Positions 1 to 18,700 of a DNA stretch of 64,000 nt are shown in pieces. The stretch spans positions 620,001 through 684,000 of the forward strand of contig NC_134028.1 of assembly GCF_964204645.1 (NCBI RefSeq). The letters run 5' to 3'. The notes under the pieces were generated by a model. The model was given only the letters and a program-made list of their open reading frames with translations, had not been told where the DNA came from and did no database searches. The translations under genes were made by a program, and so were the position numbers. Every line of letters begins with the position of its first letter. The first letter of the stretch is position 1. The DNA is from Tubulanus polymorphus (lineage: Eukaryota > Nemertea > Palaeonemertea > Tubulaniformes > Tubulanidae).

Positions 1-531
1 TCAGACCCTGATATATACAGGTTTATATGTTCAGACCCTGATATATACAGGTTTATATGTTCAGACCGTGATATATACAGGTTTATATGTTCAGACCGTG
101 ATATATACAGGTTTATATGTTCAGACCGTGATATATACAGGTTTATATGTTCAGACCGTGATATATACAGGTTTATATGTTCAGACCGTGATATATACAG
201 GTTTATATGTTCAGACCGTGATATATACAGGTTTATATGGTCAGACCGTGATGTATACAGGTTTATATGTTCAGACCCTGATATATACAGGTTTATATGT
301 TCAGACCGTGATATATACAGGTTTATATGTTCAGACTGTGATATATACAGGTTTATATGTTCAGACCCTGATATATACAGGTTTATATGGTCAGACCGTG
401 ATGTATACAGGTTTATATGTTCAGACCCTGATATATACAGGTTTATATGTTCAGACCCTGATATATACAGGTTTATATGTTCAGACCCTGATATATACAG
501 GTTTATATGTTCAGACCGTGATGTATACAGG
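1..531. repeat. 30-bp minisatellite, about 18 copies
   Basis: Near-perfect tandem copies of a 30-bp unit containing GATATATACAGGTTTATATG, running in from the left window edge. The main variants are CCCTG/CCGTG and TATGT/TATGG. Because 30 is a multiple of three, one frame stays open and gives a repeating YTGLYVQTVI peptide, which I regard as an artefact. It lies in the intron or flank upstream of the first visible EFA6 exon. Confidence 0.95.
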
Positions 532-540
532 TTGTTTAGA

Positions 541-919
541 CCTGGTTGAGTTTCTACTGATGCTAATGATAGTCATAAATTGACTCAGTTCTCATCTATT
601 TAATCTGATTTCATTTAATGTTTATTATCAGTAATTGTGTGTGTGTGTGTGTGTGTACAGTATTGTATTAATGTTAGAGGATTCCTTGATTGCCACAGTA
701 TCATTCAATCCACTGGGGACAACAGGCCGCCGGCAATAGATGCTTCCACGTGACCTTTCTAAACTCTGGACACTTGATGTTGATTTCACTTGTGTTCACT
801 GTACTGCCTGTAGTTTATATTCATGATTCAGGACCATTTTGAAAATTTAGTGATATGTTGTATTTATAGATGTGTAGCAGGAAAATCATTAACTTGTATT
901 TGATTTGTTTATATTTCAG
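541..919 (+). other. Intron sequence before the first visible EFA6 exon
   Basis: No coding signal seen. Holds a (GT)n run at 636-656. It ends in the acceptor TTTATATTTCAG at 908-919, which precedes the first visible EFA6 exon. Confidence 0.6.
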
Positions 920-6915
<5,996 letters not shown>

Positions 6916-7060
6916 GAGGATGGGGACCGGGACCGGGGTTGAGTATTTTTAGAAATGGAAGAAAAAAATTGATGGCTTTGGATTGTTTCATATACAACAC
7001 ACACTTCATCCTGTATAATTCATGACCCGTCGGATTCTGGGGTGACATTGAATTCTATCA

Positions 7061-7066
7061 AATAAA
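7061..7066 (+). promoter_or_regulatory. Polyadenylation signal of EFA6 (short 3' end)
   Basis: AATAAA lies 146 nt after the TAA at 6913-6915 and is the first canonical signal downstream. Confidence 0.6.
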
Positions 7067-7384
7067 AGTGACACATTTTTGCACCCGGTTAATTAAAAAG
7101 TCATCTCCCTCTCCACTTATACAATGTATCATAATTAACTCCTATGTTATTATTAGGTAACTGCAGAAACATGTTGTTTATTACTGAAATGTATCACAGC
7201 ATTGAACCATGTATTAAAGTGCAGTCAGTATCTGGGATACATCATGGATACATCACATCACTCAGTGTCTTCAATTCTTCTAGCATGACAATGAGTTAGT
7301 TTTAACAACTTTACCTATCTATGAATAACAAACCTGACTTCAGATCAACTAAAGCAACTTGATTGATAATTAGTTAATGAATTT

Positions 7385-7456
7385 AAACTCAATTCCTCAC
7401 CCCCATCTCCTCCCCCTCCCCATCTCCTCCCCCTCCCCATCTCCTCCCCCTCTCCC
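7385..7456. repeat. 17-bp pyrimidine minisatellite
   Basis: About four copies of CTCCTCCCCCTCCCCAT. A G9 run follows at about 7644-7653. Confidence 0.8.
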
Positions 7457-7755
7457 TGATATAACAGTGTTTGAATGTTTGTTATTGTAAGATTTGATGA
7501 TATAAAGAGCAATAATGTTTTCTATTTCATACACAACACAAACAATTTCTATCAGATCTATTTTAACTTTTCTATAATAAACGAAGTTTAGAGGGATGTT
7601 TTACATTTTAATATAGTAAAGCACTAGCAGCTGTGGTGTGTAGGGGGGGGGGGTTCGTAGCATCCCTATTAACTCCTAGCCCACAGCTCAACTGTTGAAT
7701 TCATCACTTGTTGAACAGACATCAGACTGTCTGCTGCTGGTCAACTTATATATGT

Positions 7756-8055
7756 AAACAAACTGACCACATTCCCCTAGGGTTAATGAACCAACCCTAG
7801 CTGATTAACCCTAAGGTTACTATGGAATAACCCTAGCTGATTAACCCTAGGGTTAGAATGAACTTACCCTAGATTGTGATTGGTCTGTAGGTGGTCACCT
7901 GATATAAACAAACTGACCACATTCCCCTAGGGTTAATGAACCAACCCTAGCTGACTAACCCTAGGGTCAGAATGGAATAACTCTAGCTACCTAACCCTAG
8001 GGTTAGAATGAACTTACCCTAGACTGTGATTGGTCTACAGGGGATCACATGATAT
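7756..8055. repeat. Two tandem copies of a ~150-bp CCCTAG-rich unit
   Basis: Segments from about 7756 and 7906 align across about 150 bp with scattered substitutions. Each starts at AAACAAACTGACCACATTCC and contains several CCCTAGGGTTA motifs, so the unit is internally semi-palindromic. Confidence 0.8.
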
Positions 8056-8214
8056 ATATAAACAGGTAATTCCGTGTATTTCGAGGGGTTAGGCTTTTTT
8101 ATGACTATTCAAACCAAGGCTAGATACTGATACTGATACTGATACTGACATATCTATCAATCTGTTGGTTGTTTGTGATTTCATGTTCATAACATGTATA
8201 TAATTTAATAAGCC

Positions 8215-8432
8215 AGTCCTGCATCAGTGCTTACTGCAGTGACTGAGGTCAGGTAGTTATCAGCGCTTACTGCAGTGACTGAGGTCAGGTAGTTATCAGT
8301 GCTTACTGCAGTGACTGAGGTCAGGTAGTTATCAGCGCTTACTGCAGTGACTGAGGTCAGGTAGTTATCAGCGCTTACTGCAGTGACTGAGGTCAGGTAG
8401 TTATCAGTGCTTACTGCAGTGACTGAGGTCAC
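8215..8432. repeat. 36-bp minisatellite, 6 copies
   Basis: Units contain GCTTACTGCAGTGACTGAGG followed by TCAGGTAGTTATCAG. The period is a multiple of three, so a spurious open frame appears on the minus strand. Confidence 0.92.
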
Positions 8433-8639
8433 GGTAGTAAAATGATGAAATTGTTTTTTTTAATTTATTTATCATTAGGTGCTAAAATTATTCGCAACAA
8501 AGTCACTTTTTAAACTATTACAAAAACGTCTGTAGTTTTAAACTCCAAATAGTGGTGAATATTGATAAAAATTGATAGTTAAATAAACCTTCACTAAATA
8601 TTAGAGATCAGTTCAATACTACAGTTATACACGTTGAGT

Positions 8640-9440
8640 TTACTGTAAGAGTTGTAGAGGAGTTCTGTAATGCGAGTTGTAGAGGAGTTCTGTAACGCGA
8701 GTTGTAGAGGAGTTCTGTAATGCGAGTTGTAGAGGAGTTCTGTAATGCGAGTTGTAGAGGAGTTCTGTAACGCGAGTTGTAGAGGAGTTCTGTAATGCGA
8801 GTTGTAGAGGAGTTCTGTAACGCGAGTTGTAGAGGAGTTCTGTAATGCGAGTTGTAGAGGAGTTCTGTAATGCGAGTTGTAGAGGAGTTCTGTAATGCGA
8901 GTTGTAGAGGAGTTCTGTAATGCGAGTTGTAGAGGAGTTCTGTAATGCGAGTTGTAGAGGAGTTCTGTAATGCGAGTTGTAGAGGAGTTCTGTAATGCGA
9001 GTTGTAGAGGAGTTCTGTAATGCGAGTTGTAGAGGAGTTCTGTAATGCGAGTTGTAGAGGAGTTCTGTAATGCGAGTTGTAGAGGAGTTCTGTAATGCGA
9101 GTTGTAGAGGAGTTCTGTAATGCGAGTTGTAGAGGAGTTCTGTAACGCGAGTTGTAGAGGAGTTCTGTAACGCGAGTTGTAGAGGAGTTCTGTAACGCGA
9201 GTTGTAGAGGAGTTCTGTAACGCGAGTTGTAGAGGAGTTCTGTAACGCGAGTTGTAGAGGAGTTCTGTAACGCGAGTTGTAGAGGAGTTCTGTAACGCGA
9301 GTTGTAGAGGAGTTCTGTAACGCGAGTTGTAGAGGAGTTCTGTAACGCGAGTTGTAGAGGAGTTCTGTAACGCGAGTTGTAGAGGAGTTCTGTAACGCGA
9401 GTTGTAGAGGAGTTCTGTAATGCGAGTTGTAGAGGAGTTA
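8640..9440. repeat. 25-bp minisatellite, about 32 copies
   Basis: Unit GAGTTGTAGAGGAGTTCTGT plus AATGC or AACGC. The TGC and CGC variants are grouped: mixed at the left, a solid TGC block at roughly 8850-9130, then a solid CGC block at roughly 9140-9410. No stop occurs on the minus strand in any phase of the unit, which produces a long meaningless open frame (8594-9592). Confidence 0.95.
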
Positions 9441-9657
9441 ACTGTGTTCAATGATTGTATATAAAGGGGTATATACTGTGTAAAAAGTGTATAATGATGT
9501 GTGTATATAGTCCGTTCTATGTTTACTGTGTTTTCATCTCCGCCAATCAGAAAAACTATTTTTCGTCTCGTCAATCGAGAAGTTTTTTCCAAACGAATGA
9601 AGTTTATTCTTTTAAAATTGTGACTGGTTTCGAATAAGAAGTTTTAACTGGAAATGA

Positions 9658-9713
9658 ACTAGTGTGATCGCACTAGTCAGTGTTAGTGGTGCACTCATCA
9701 ATATTAATGAGTG
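9658..9713. repeat. Two adjacent short hairpins
   Basis: ACTAGTG (9658-9664) pairs with CACTAGT (9671-9677); CACTCAT (9692-9698) pairs with ATGAGTG (9707-9713). The following 100 bp repeats GTGGAGTC and AGTCACTC motifs. Possibly the remains of a foldback transposon. Confidence 0.5.
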
Positions 9714-10886
9714 TTTTTAGTGAAATTATTGTTTTTGAAGTAGTTTTAAACTCTCTCCAGTGAGACTCACTGTGGAGTCACTCACACTAAGTGGAGTCGA
9801 GTCTATAGAGAGTCATTCACACTTGCGGCATAGTCGACTCCAGGAGTCCAATGGGTATTAGGGTATATATCGTTATATTGTATTTGTAATAATTCTTAGA
9901 TGCAGTTCATAGTCTGTTCTGTATTAATAAATAAATGACAGTCAAAAAACTAGAAAATCACTCTTTTTCAAACTTATATTTCATGTAGAATTGTAGTTAA
10001 TCAGTTAGTCAGTACTGGTAGTCATTTAGTCAATGCTAGTAGGATCAGTAGTCAGTCAGTCTTTGAAGGAATGGGCTGCTGTAGGAATGGGCGTCATGTC
10101 AATGCAGGATAGATGGAAGAGGAGCCTGTAATGTATGTAACACTGATACTGTATGTATGTATGTTAGTGCGTATGTTTGTTACTGTGTTTTAATTGTTTG
10201 TGATATTTTTCAGTGAGAATTATATCTACATAACGCATTTATAAATGTAAGACAAAAACCGCCTTTCTATAATAACTAACTGTAAAACTGGATGCGATAA
10301 AACACACGCCTGACGAGTTCGAGTTGGCGATAGAATTCACTTGTGTTGTAGTTGATTTCACAGTTTTATACTAACAGATTTAAAAATACCACTGCGCCAT
10401 CTGTGGTATTTAATGATAATTAACTTTCTCCGCTCTAACTATAGTAAGTACCATAGACAGGACTGTACGTAGGTAACCAAGGCAACAGGGCAGTGCTATG
10501 TCTGTGTTCTGTAAAATGTCTTGTATTTTGGTTTTGTTTGGTCAGTTGTTCGTTCATTAATAATTTTGCACGTGTTTTTGTGGTTTTTCACTTCGGTTCT
10601 AGTTGCTTTTTTCATAGTTCAATAGTCAGTTAGTTTAAACCCTTTTTATATTTATTAGTTTTCAGTTGATATCAGGTTATTACTCTTATTACAATTATTG
10701 TATTTGCTTGAATATAAACAATTCGATTTCTATGTGTATATTTATATATGGCATGGTTGGATCAGCGATGTTCTCACCACTGCTTGCATCTTATCATAGC
10801 TTTCTAGTAAATACTGATCTACATATCACTATTTGCAGTCAGTATTATTAAACGATGCATAAGATATGTTTTGATTATATTTTCAG
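9714..10886. other. Long intron or 3' region of EFA6, no coding signal
   Basis: AT-rich sequence with a few short direct repeats (for example GTATGT near 10140-10170). No exon with acceptable borders and similarity was seen before the acceptor at 10881-10886. Confidence 0.5.
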
Positions 10887-11016
10887 AGTTTCGCGGAGCT
10901 GTGAAGATGTTGAGTTAGATTTCAGCGGGTCGGGATTCGTCGTAAAAAGGCATCCTCCAAATTCTCCGGAGATTCGACCCAGAGTCAACAGTCTTTCATA
11001 CGAAACATCTCTTTAA
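10887..11016 (+). CDS. PSD: Probable alternative last exon of EFA6/PSD
   Basis: A good acceptor (TATTTTCAG, ending 10886) opens a 130-nt reading frame ending in TAA at 11014-11016. It encodes VSRSCEDVELDFSGSGFV, then KRHPPNSPEIRPRVNSLSYE and TSL. The last EFA6 exon contains an internal donor, GATAG|GTATAG, at 6860/6861. Splicing 6860 to 10887 keeps the frame exactly (phase 2 to one completing base) and gives ...RSLSDR-VSRSCEDV... in place of ...RSLSDRYSYRAA.... The exon is too short to stand alone and no other plus-strand gene lies between. Assignment to EFA6 is inference from phase and position; a different gene with unseen upstream exons is possible. Confidence 0.55.
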
Positions 11017-11036
11017 AATAGAACTCTGTTCTTAAC

Positions 11037-11209
11037 CCCAGTGAAGTTCATTACATGTTCCTTATTCCTTATTCTGTTACTTATTGAGAATTCATCTCCC
11101 GATAAGGAACAAGGAACAGTTACTTGTTCTTTGCTCCTTATTGGGAGATGAATTCTCGGTAAGTAACGAGAAAATCTGAATAATGAACAAGTAATGAACT
11201 TCACTCGGG
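11037..11209. repeat. Foldback element (~173 bp)
   Basis: Terminal arms AGTGAAGTTCATTAC (11040-11054) and GTAATGAACTTCACT (11191-11205) are exact reverse complements. Inner arms around GAGAATTCATCTCCC and GGGAGATGAATTCTC pair as well. A non-autonomous inverted-repeat transposon is likely. I saw no clear target-site duplication. Confidence 0.75.
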
Positions 11210-11667
11210 TATATTTTAATCAATATTCTGACGATATGTAATAATTTATTGTATATAGTTTTATATGTTTTCCTCTGAATTATCAAATCTTCTGTTACAC
11301 TTAAATCAATTTATATTTAATGAGTTTTTTATGAATCGTTCTCTTAAGTCATAAATAAGACTTTTCTATGCGTTATAGTTAACATCAGAACTGTGCAAAA
11401 TTTTCTGACAATTTGAATTTTAGTTCACATAGTTCACAACTCACAGCGCTCTTTAATTGTACTGTATTGAAAGCATCACAAAGTCGACCGTCGACTACCA
11501 CATTAGTGATATAGAATGTTAATGGTATAGAGAGTTATGAGCACCGGTACCAAGGCTTCAGCAGGGATTTATGGGAGGAGGCGTCCGGGGGTCGATGACG
11601 GGGGGCGTCCGGGGTTGACTGCTGTTTATTTATGTGAGTTTCGGTGCTTGCTTAGAGGATGAAGATG

Positions 11668-11677
11668 AATAAATAAA
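11668..11677 (+). promoter_or_regulatory. Possible distal polyadenylation signals for EFA6
   Basis: Two overlapping AATAAA hexamers (11668 and 11672) lie about 650 nt after the alternative stop. They would suit the long isoform. Confidence 0.4.
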
Positions 11678-12569
11678 GGTTTTAAATTTGAATTCGATGT
11701 ATTTGACATTTTAGTTTTTGGATGGTGGTTTTAAATGATTCCTCGATGTGAGGATGCTAGCTAGGATGGCATCGTCACTTTCAGCACAATTCCTTATTCA
11801 ACTGCAAGTTGGAACCTCCAGTATTCAAAGCTCAAGGCTCCATTCAATTAAGGATATTGGTTGCATCACTTGAACCTGGAAATGTGGCTTAAACTAGATC
11901 GAGCACCTCTGTGCCCAGAGGTCAGGAAAAATGTAAAGACAAGATATATAAATGTATTCTCCTGACTAAGAAATGATAGTATAAAGAGGTCTAAAAGGAT
12001 CAGAAAACAGAAAAGATACAAAATAATACAGACTAGTGATTCTATAGTTTTCGCTTGAAAATACAATTGTTTAAGCATATTTATTTGACTGTTTTGACTT
12101 CACTAATTCATTAACCTAAAGGAAACCACATCGCCATCAAGTTTGAGAAATGATCAGCTCGCCTTCTAATGGTAAGCTCACTGACGGTGTCATTACACCG
12201 TCGCCATCTATGAATACAGGACTAATGTCTATTTCAGCTGCAGAATGTCTGGCCAGTGGCTTAGCTCAGTCAGTTTTAGCAGTTTCAGTGGTAGTATTAA
12301 ATCAGGACCACTGCCCGTCCCAGGATTGATTCACTAATTCAGTGAAATAGCAAGCGGTTAAAATTGGCAGAGGACCGGCAATAATGCAAACGCTCAATGA
12401 AGACTTTTGGCAACTTCGTTACAGTCTAAAATGGATAAATCGATGTTTTAGTTCTACGCATCGATGCTGGTCTGTGTAGGATACCACCGGCTGACAGCGG
12501 GAGGCTCCGCACGGCCGCCCGCCACCTGGAAACAGTACCGTCTAGTGCTGCCACGCTGTGGCTGGTAAA
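11678..12569. other. Intergenic region before the carboxypeptidase gene
   Basis: No gene seen. Segment 12248-12330 has weak tRNA-like A- and B-box resemblance (TGGCTTAGCTCAGT ... GGATTGATTC) and may be a worn SINE. GC-rich sequence from about 12480 probably marks the promoter-proximal part of the next gene. Confidence 0.4.
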
Positions 12570-12577
12570 TGACGTCA
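12570..12577 (+). promoter_or_regulatory. Perfect CRE (TGACGTCA) upstream of the carboxypeptidase gene
   Basis: The palindromic CREB/ATF consensus TGACGTCA lies 154 nt upstream of the start codon, in a locally GC-richer stretch. CREB control of neuropeptide-processing genes is known in other animals; its use here is inferred from position only. Confidence 0.5.
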
Positions 12578-12730
12578 GAACCAGGAAGTAAATAGCGCTG
12601 TGTTTCTCCTCAGTTTGACAGCTGGTGCATTTTCTCAGTTACAGTAACAGCTGCAGTTGATCTAACACCCGAACACCGGCAGATTGAACAGCGATTTTCT
12701 TTAACACTAAAACAGCGGTTGATTTAAACT

Positions 12731-15700
12731 ATGAATCATGTTCGAAGTTTGATAGTAGTTTTAGTAGTAGTTTTAGGGCTACAGCAAAATGCAGCCGCTG
12801 CTGGATCGGAATATAACTTAAAACATCATCACAACTACAAGCAATTAGTGGCAACGTTGAATCGAGTTCATCAGAAATGTCCTCATCTAACTCGAGTCTA
12901 CAACTTGACGGCATCGCCGAAACCAGATACAACAGTTGGTGGAAACAAGTTAACAGTCATTGAGTTCTCAAACAACCCAGGAAAACATGCTCCGGGTAAG
13001 TCAGTCAAAATAACAAACAGAGATTGACGACTCATCGGGAAAAGGGGATAAAATTTGAGACAAAAGAAAGGAGACCTGCTTTACTTTTAGGCCCTATAGA
13101 GATGATAGAGTGATGTGGGCTACACAGTCACGACCAGATAATTTGTTGTTTACTTATTTTTGTCTTGAGATCAGTTTCATATCAGTTATTAAACTCTTTA
13201 AAAATGTATATATAGTTTGATAGATAAGCTTTGTTACGATCTCCTGAAAATAGCTGTAGTTTTGTATGTGACCTGCCTCTCAGATGCCTCACAGCAACTG
13301 ATTTCACAGTTATACTGAATTATGGCAAACTAAATATTTCACTACGAGGTTCTTAAATAACTATTTGATTTAGAGCTTTGTAATAAATAGCCTCCCGAAA
13401 ATCCATCATTCAATTATCATTTCATGCTAGAGAACTCAAACTGTCCCCTGATTCTTATTCTAATAACATTATCAGCTGGAAAATATCTGAAAAACTGAAT
13501 GAAAAATATCTAAAACTGAATGGAAAATATCTCTGAAACTGAATGGAAAATATCTCTAAAACTGATTGGAAAATATCTCTAAAACTGATTGGAAAATATC
13601 TCTAAAACTGAATGGAAAATATCTCTAAAACTGAATGGAAAATATCTCTAAAACTGAATGGAAAATATCTCTAAAACTGAATGGAAAATATCTCTAAAAC
13701 TGATTGGAAAATATCTCTAAAACTGAATGGAAAATATCTCTAAAACTGAATGGAAAATATCTCTGAAACAGAATGGAAAATATCTCTAAAACTGAATGGA
13801 AAATATCCCTAAAACTGAATGGAAAATATCCCTAAAACTGAATGGAAAATATCCCTAAAACTGAATGGAAAATATCTCTAAAACTGAATGGAAAATATCT
13901 CTAAAACTGATTGGAAAATATCTCTAAAACTGAATGGAAAATATCTCTAAAACTGAATGGAAAATATCTCTGAAACAGAATGGAAAATATCTCTAAAACT
14001 GAATGGAAAATATCTCTGAAACTGAATGGAAAATATCTCTAAAACTGAATGGAAAATATCTCTGAAACAGAATGGAAAATATCTCTAAAACTGATTGGAA
14101 AATATCTCTGAAACTGAATGGAAAATATCTCTGAAACAGAATGGAAAATATCTCTAAAACTGAATGGAAAATATCTCTAAAACTGAATGGAAAATATCTC
14201 TGAAACAGAATGGAAAATATCTCTAAAACTGAATGGAAAATATGGATAATATCTGTTGGTTAATCAGTGATTAAAGATGATTTTAGGCTGATTGTTCATA
14301 TGGATATTTTCTGTAAGAGAGAGAGAGAGAGAGGTGTCAGTCCCTGTTACTATGACAACCGATGACGTACTGCCTGTGACACGCTACAGCAGCAGCAGCA
14401 GCAGTAGTAGTTAGTGGTCGTATCTATCTCTGATATTGATCAATTCTCTGGTGTTTATTACATTTTAATGGTCATCTTTATATCGGTTCCTAATGACAAT
14501 GATTTCAACCTGTAACTTTACATACTATTTGTGAAATCTCGTATTTATCGAGATATGCTTTGTTGGCAGTTATAGCAGTAAAAATTGTATGAATCAAATA
14601 GATTTGAGTTGCGTGAATTTTGATAGATTTCAGTTGAAATGGTGTCAGTCAATTATTAGTTAGTGTTTGTGTTTTTTTCAGGTAAACCGATGTTTAAGTA
14701 TGTAGGTAACATGCACGGTAATGAAGTCGTAGGAAGAGAATTACTCTTAAAACTTGTCGATTATTTGTGTGAAGAATATAAAGCTGGAAACGTAGAAATT
14801 CAGAAATTGATAAATAAAACTGAGATTCATATAATGCCCAGCATGAACCCTGATGGATGGCAGTTAGCCAGTGAACAGGTATGTAACAGCTGAAACTAAG
14901 AAAAAAAAATTGTTCTGCTCAATTCAGGAACTTATTTCTAATCCTAGCGCTATCAGTAGCCCCAGCCCCAGTAACCCTGACCCTAATTTCTAACCCTAAC
15001 CCTAACTCCATCTCCATTGCTAACCCTAACCCTAACTCCATCTCCATTGCTAACACTAACCCTAGCTCCAGCCCACCCGGGATTTGAACCCGGGTCTCTC
15101 ATTTGCCAGTGCATTCTCCTAACCACTAGACCACTGTGCTCTAGTTAATGTCTGTGTTTGTCAGTTAGTCTGGTCAATGTGGTGACCCATTGTGCTGTGG
15201 TGACCAGTCAGGTGTGGTCAAATCTATTCACTTATCAATTTCCCATCAATCTCTTTTGATAATTATTCTTATCTGACCCAATAACCTGGAATTTTCATAA
15301 ACAATCCTTGATTCTATAGGACAATATTTCCCACCAGTATCTCGAGATCTTGAATGAACAAACTAGAACAGAAAACTGAATTGAAAATATGACCGAATAT
15401 TCCATCAGTTTTTTACAAAAGGCTAATTTAAAAAATGTTTGTATTTATGTATAGAAGGGTAAGAAGGATTGGTTAGTCGGACGAGCGAATGGTAACGGCG
15501 TCGATCTCAATAGAGATTTCCCAGACATGGATCGAATAGCTTTCAGATTACAAGAACAAGGTTTTGACGATGAATATCACCTCGATCATCTGTTAGATTA
15601 TAAAGATATTCTCGCCGCATTTGAACAGAAATTTGAAGAAGTAAATATTTTAATAAACAGTCGATTCACGAATGAAATACTTGAAGATTTTGTCGAGAAA

Positions 15701-18700
15701 TTTTTTTTGCGTTTGATTAATTTTAGGTTCAGATCGAAACTCGATTGGTGATTCACTGGTTACTGTCGTATCCGTTTGTACTGTCAGCTAATCTTCATGG
15801 GGGGGATATAGTAGCTAATTACCCGTACGATGAGAGTAGAGATCGTCATATACAGAAAGAATACAGTAAATCACCTGATGATAAAACATTCAGGTAAGAA
15901 CTGATTAAACATCACGATTCAGTTCCACAGTTCTCCACATCGTTTTACAGGCTTTACTCTAAAATATTGCAAATCGAGAATTGTGGAGCTTTATCCAGAA
16001 CTGTGGAACTGGATCTAACTGTGGAACTGGATCCAGAACTGTGGAACTGGATCTAACTGTGGAACTGGATCCTGAACTGTGGAACTGGATCCAGAACTGT
16101 GGAACTGGATCCTGAACTGTGGAACTGGATCCTGAACTGTGAAACTGGATCCTGAACTGTGTAACTGGATCCTGAACTGTGAAACTGGATCCTGAACTGT
16201 GAAACTGGATCCTGAACTGTGAAACTGGATCCTGAACTTTAGAATTGGATCCTGAACTGTGGAACTGGATCCAGAACTGTGGAACTGGATCCTGAACTGT
16301 GAAACTGGATCCTGAACTGTGAAACTGGATCCTGAACTGTAGAACTGGATCCTGTGTTCTATTCTATTGCTGATTTCTTGCTAAGTGAATCAATCTGTTT
16401 GTTGCATAGTTTTAAACTGTTTGCTGTTATTTATTGAGATTTAGCTACAACTTTACAACGTATTTTTAAGACATTATCAGTGCCTACCATTCTCCCCTCA
16501 CGCGATGGTATTATCAGTGGTTACCATTCTCCCCTCACGCGATGGTATTATCAGTGCCTACCATTCTCCCCTCACGCGATGGTATTATCAGTGCCTACCA
16601 TTCTCCCCTCACGCGATGGTATGATCAGTGCCTACCATTCTCCCCTCACGCGATGGTATGATCCATTCTCCCCTCACGCGATGGTATGATCCATTCTCCC
16701 CTCACGCGATGGTATGATCCGTTCTCCCCTCACGCGATGGTATGATCCGTTCTCCCCTCGCGATGGTATGATCCATTCTCCCCTCACGCGATGGTATGAT
16801 CCATTCTCCCCTCACGCGATGGTATGATCCATTCTCCCCTCGCGATGGTATTATCCATTCTCCCCTCACGCGATGGTATGATCCGTTCTCCCCTCACGCG
16901 ATGGTATGATCCATTCTCCCCTCACGCGATGGTATGATCCATTCTCCCCTCGCGATGGTATTATCCATTCTCCCCTCACGCGATGGTATGATCCATTCTC
17001 CCCTCGCGATGGTATGATCCATTCTCCCCTTGCGATGGTTCACTGAGTTTCCATCAGTTGTTCTAATATCATTGATCTAACTGTAGTTTTATCCTCACAC
17101 TGGGATTACTACTCGGTCTAAAAAAACATTATTGGTATTTAATCTTAACGCTGATGCATCTCGTGGTGATAATGTGTCACAGAAAAACACCACACAATTC
17201 TGCTGTTTACAAATCAGATTTATATCTCACTCGCCCGGGCAGGTTTCTATCTATTATATCTATCGGTCTGTGATCAACTCCGCCCTAGACTCCATCAGTA
17301 CCGGTAATTACTGACTTTAATTAATAATGCGTAGTGATGTGAAATGTGAGAGATCCTGAGAGTGAAGGGGGTTTTTAGGGAGTGGTGATTATAATATGAG
17401 GGGTTGATTTATCTAGTAATGATGTAAGTTTGCGGTGTATGGTTGTATCAACACGATTACAGTGTCACCTGTCTCTCTCTCCTCTCTCCCTGTCTCTATA
17501 CTAATAATACCTGCAGTAAGCTGCATCAGATTACAATACTGCATTAGACATACCTTATCATCTCAGAAACCTTCAAAATCAAATATCACACATGCAGCAG
17601 CACCAGCAGCACCAGCACCAGCAGCAGCACCAGATAATTTCATTTGACAAAACTGTTGCTCCTTCAGTATAATTTAAGATATCTGAAGTTAATTTAATTA
17701 GTGTCTAATTACATGTGTCTAATTACGTAGTGAGTTAAATGTGAGATAGATTGTAATTATTTCATGAAATGTTGATCTCTCATTGTTCACATTACACACT
17801 ATTTATTTATTACCAGCAAAATGAGTTATTTTTGTGTTGAAGCAAACGATGTTAAACGGAAAGTGAATATAGGATATGTGACGTGTTTAATCTATATTGA
17901 TTGATTGAGTACTGACGAGTTAATCGTGATGTCCACGTGATCCTCACAGAATCCTCACAGAATCCTCACAGGATCCTCACTCCTGCTATATTTATATAAT
18001 ACAGGAAATAGAAGATTCCAATAATGGCATATTCTCAAACAGGATTAATGATTCTCCTAACGGACGGACGGATGGACGGACGGACAGACGACACCCGGTT
18101 CTCCGGATATCTTCACCTATTGCGAAATATTCCACAGATTCTTCATTATGACATTTCTGCACACAGAGTGTATTCACACTCCCCATTACTCCCCTCCACT
18201 CCCTCCCCCTTCACTCCCCTCCCCTGGGATACACTCAACGCTGATAAACGCTATTTGTTACGCACTCATCTGGCTTATCTATTTATTAAGATATATTTCA
18301 TTTGATTATTAAATTCTGAGTCAGTTCAGCAAATATTACCAATCCAGCCACTCACAAACAGGACGACCTCCAACTCACAAACAGGACGACCTCCAACTCA
18401 CAAACAGGACGACCTCCAACTCACAAACAGGACGACCTCCCTTCAACTCAAACAGGACGACCTCCAACTCACAAACAGGACGACCTCCCTTCAACTCAAA
18501 CAGAACGACCTCCCTCCAACTCAAACAGAACGACCTCCCTCCAACTCAAACAGGACAACCTCCCTCCAACTCACAAAAAGGACGACCTCCAACTCACAAA
18601 CAGGACGACCTCCCTCCAACTCACAAACAGGACGACCTCCAACTCACAAACAGGACGACCTCCCTTCAACTCAAACAGGACGACCTCCAACTCACAAACA

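Noticed and set aside
68-583. 171-codon open frame YTGLYVQTVI
   Set aside because: Product of a 30-bp tandem repeat whose length is a multiple of three.
8594-9592. 332-codon open frame on the minus strand
   Set aside because: It is the 25-bp minisatellite read through all three phases (LLYNSRYRTPLQLALQNSST...). No start context, no domain and no unique sequence beyond short flanks.
15064-15141. Functional tRNA gene on the minus strand
   Set aside because: A and B boxes and the T-arm are good, but the anticodon arm and acceptor stem do not pair; called a SINE head. The same applies at 58070-58140.
18024-18305. 93-codon frame [20 protein letters not shown]
   Set aside because: It lies in a repeat-rich intron over a GGACGGAC tract, with no homology features; likely chance.
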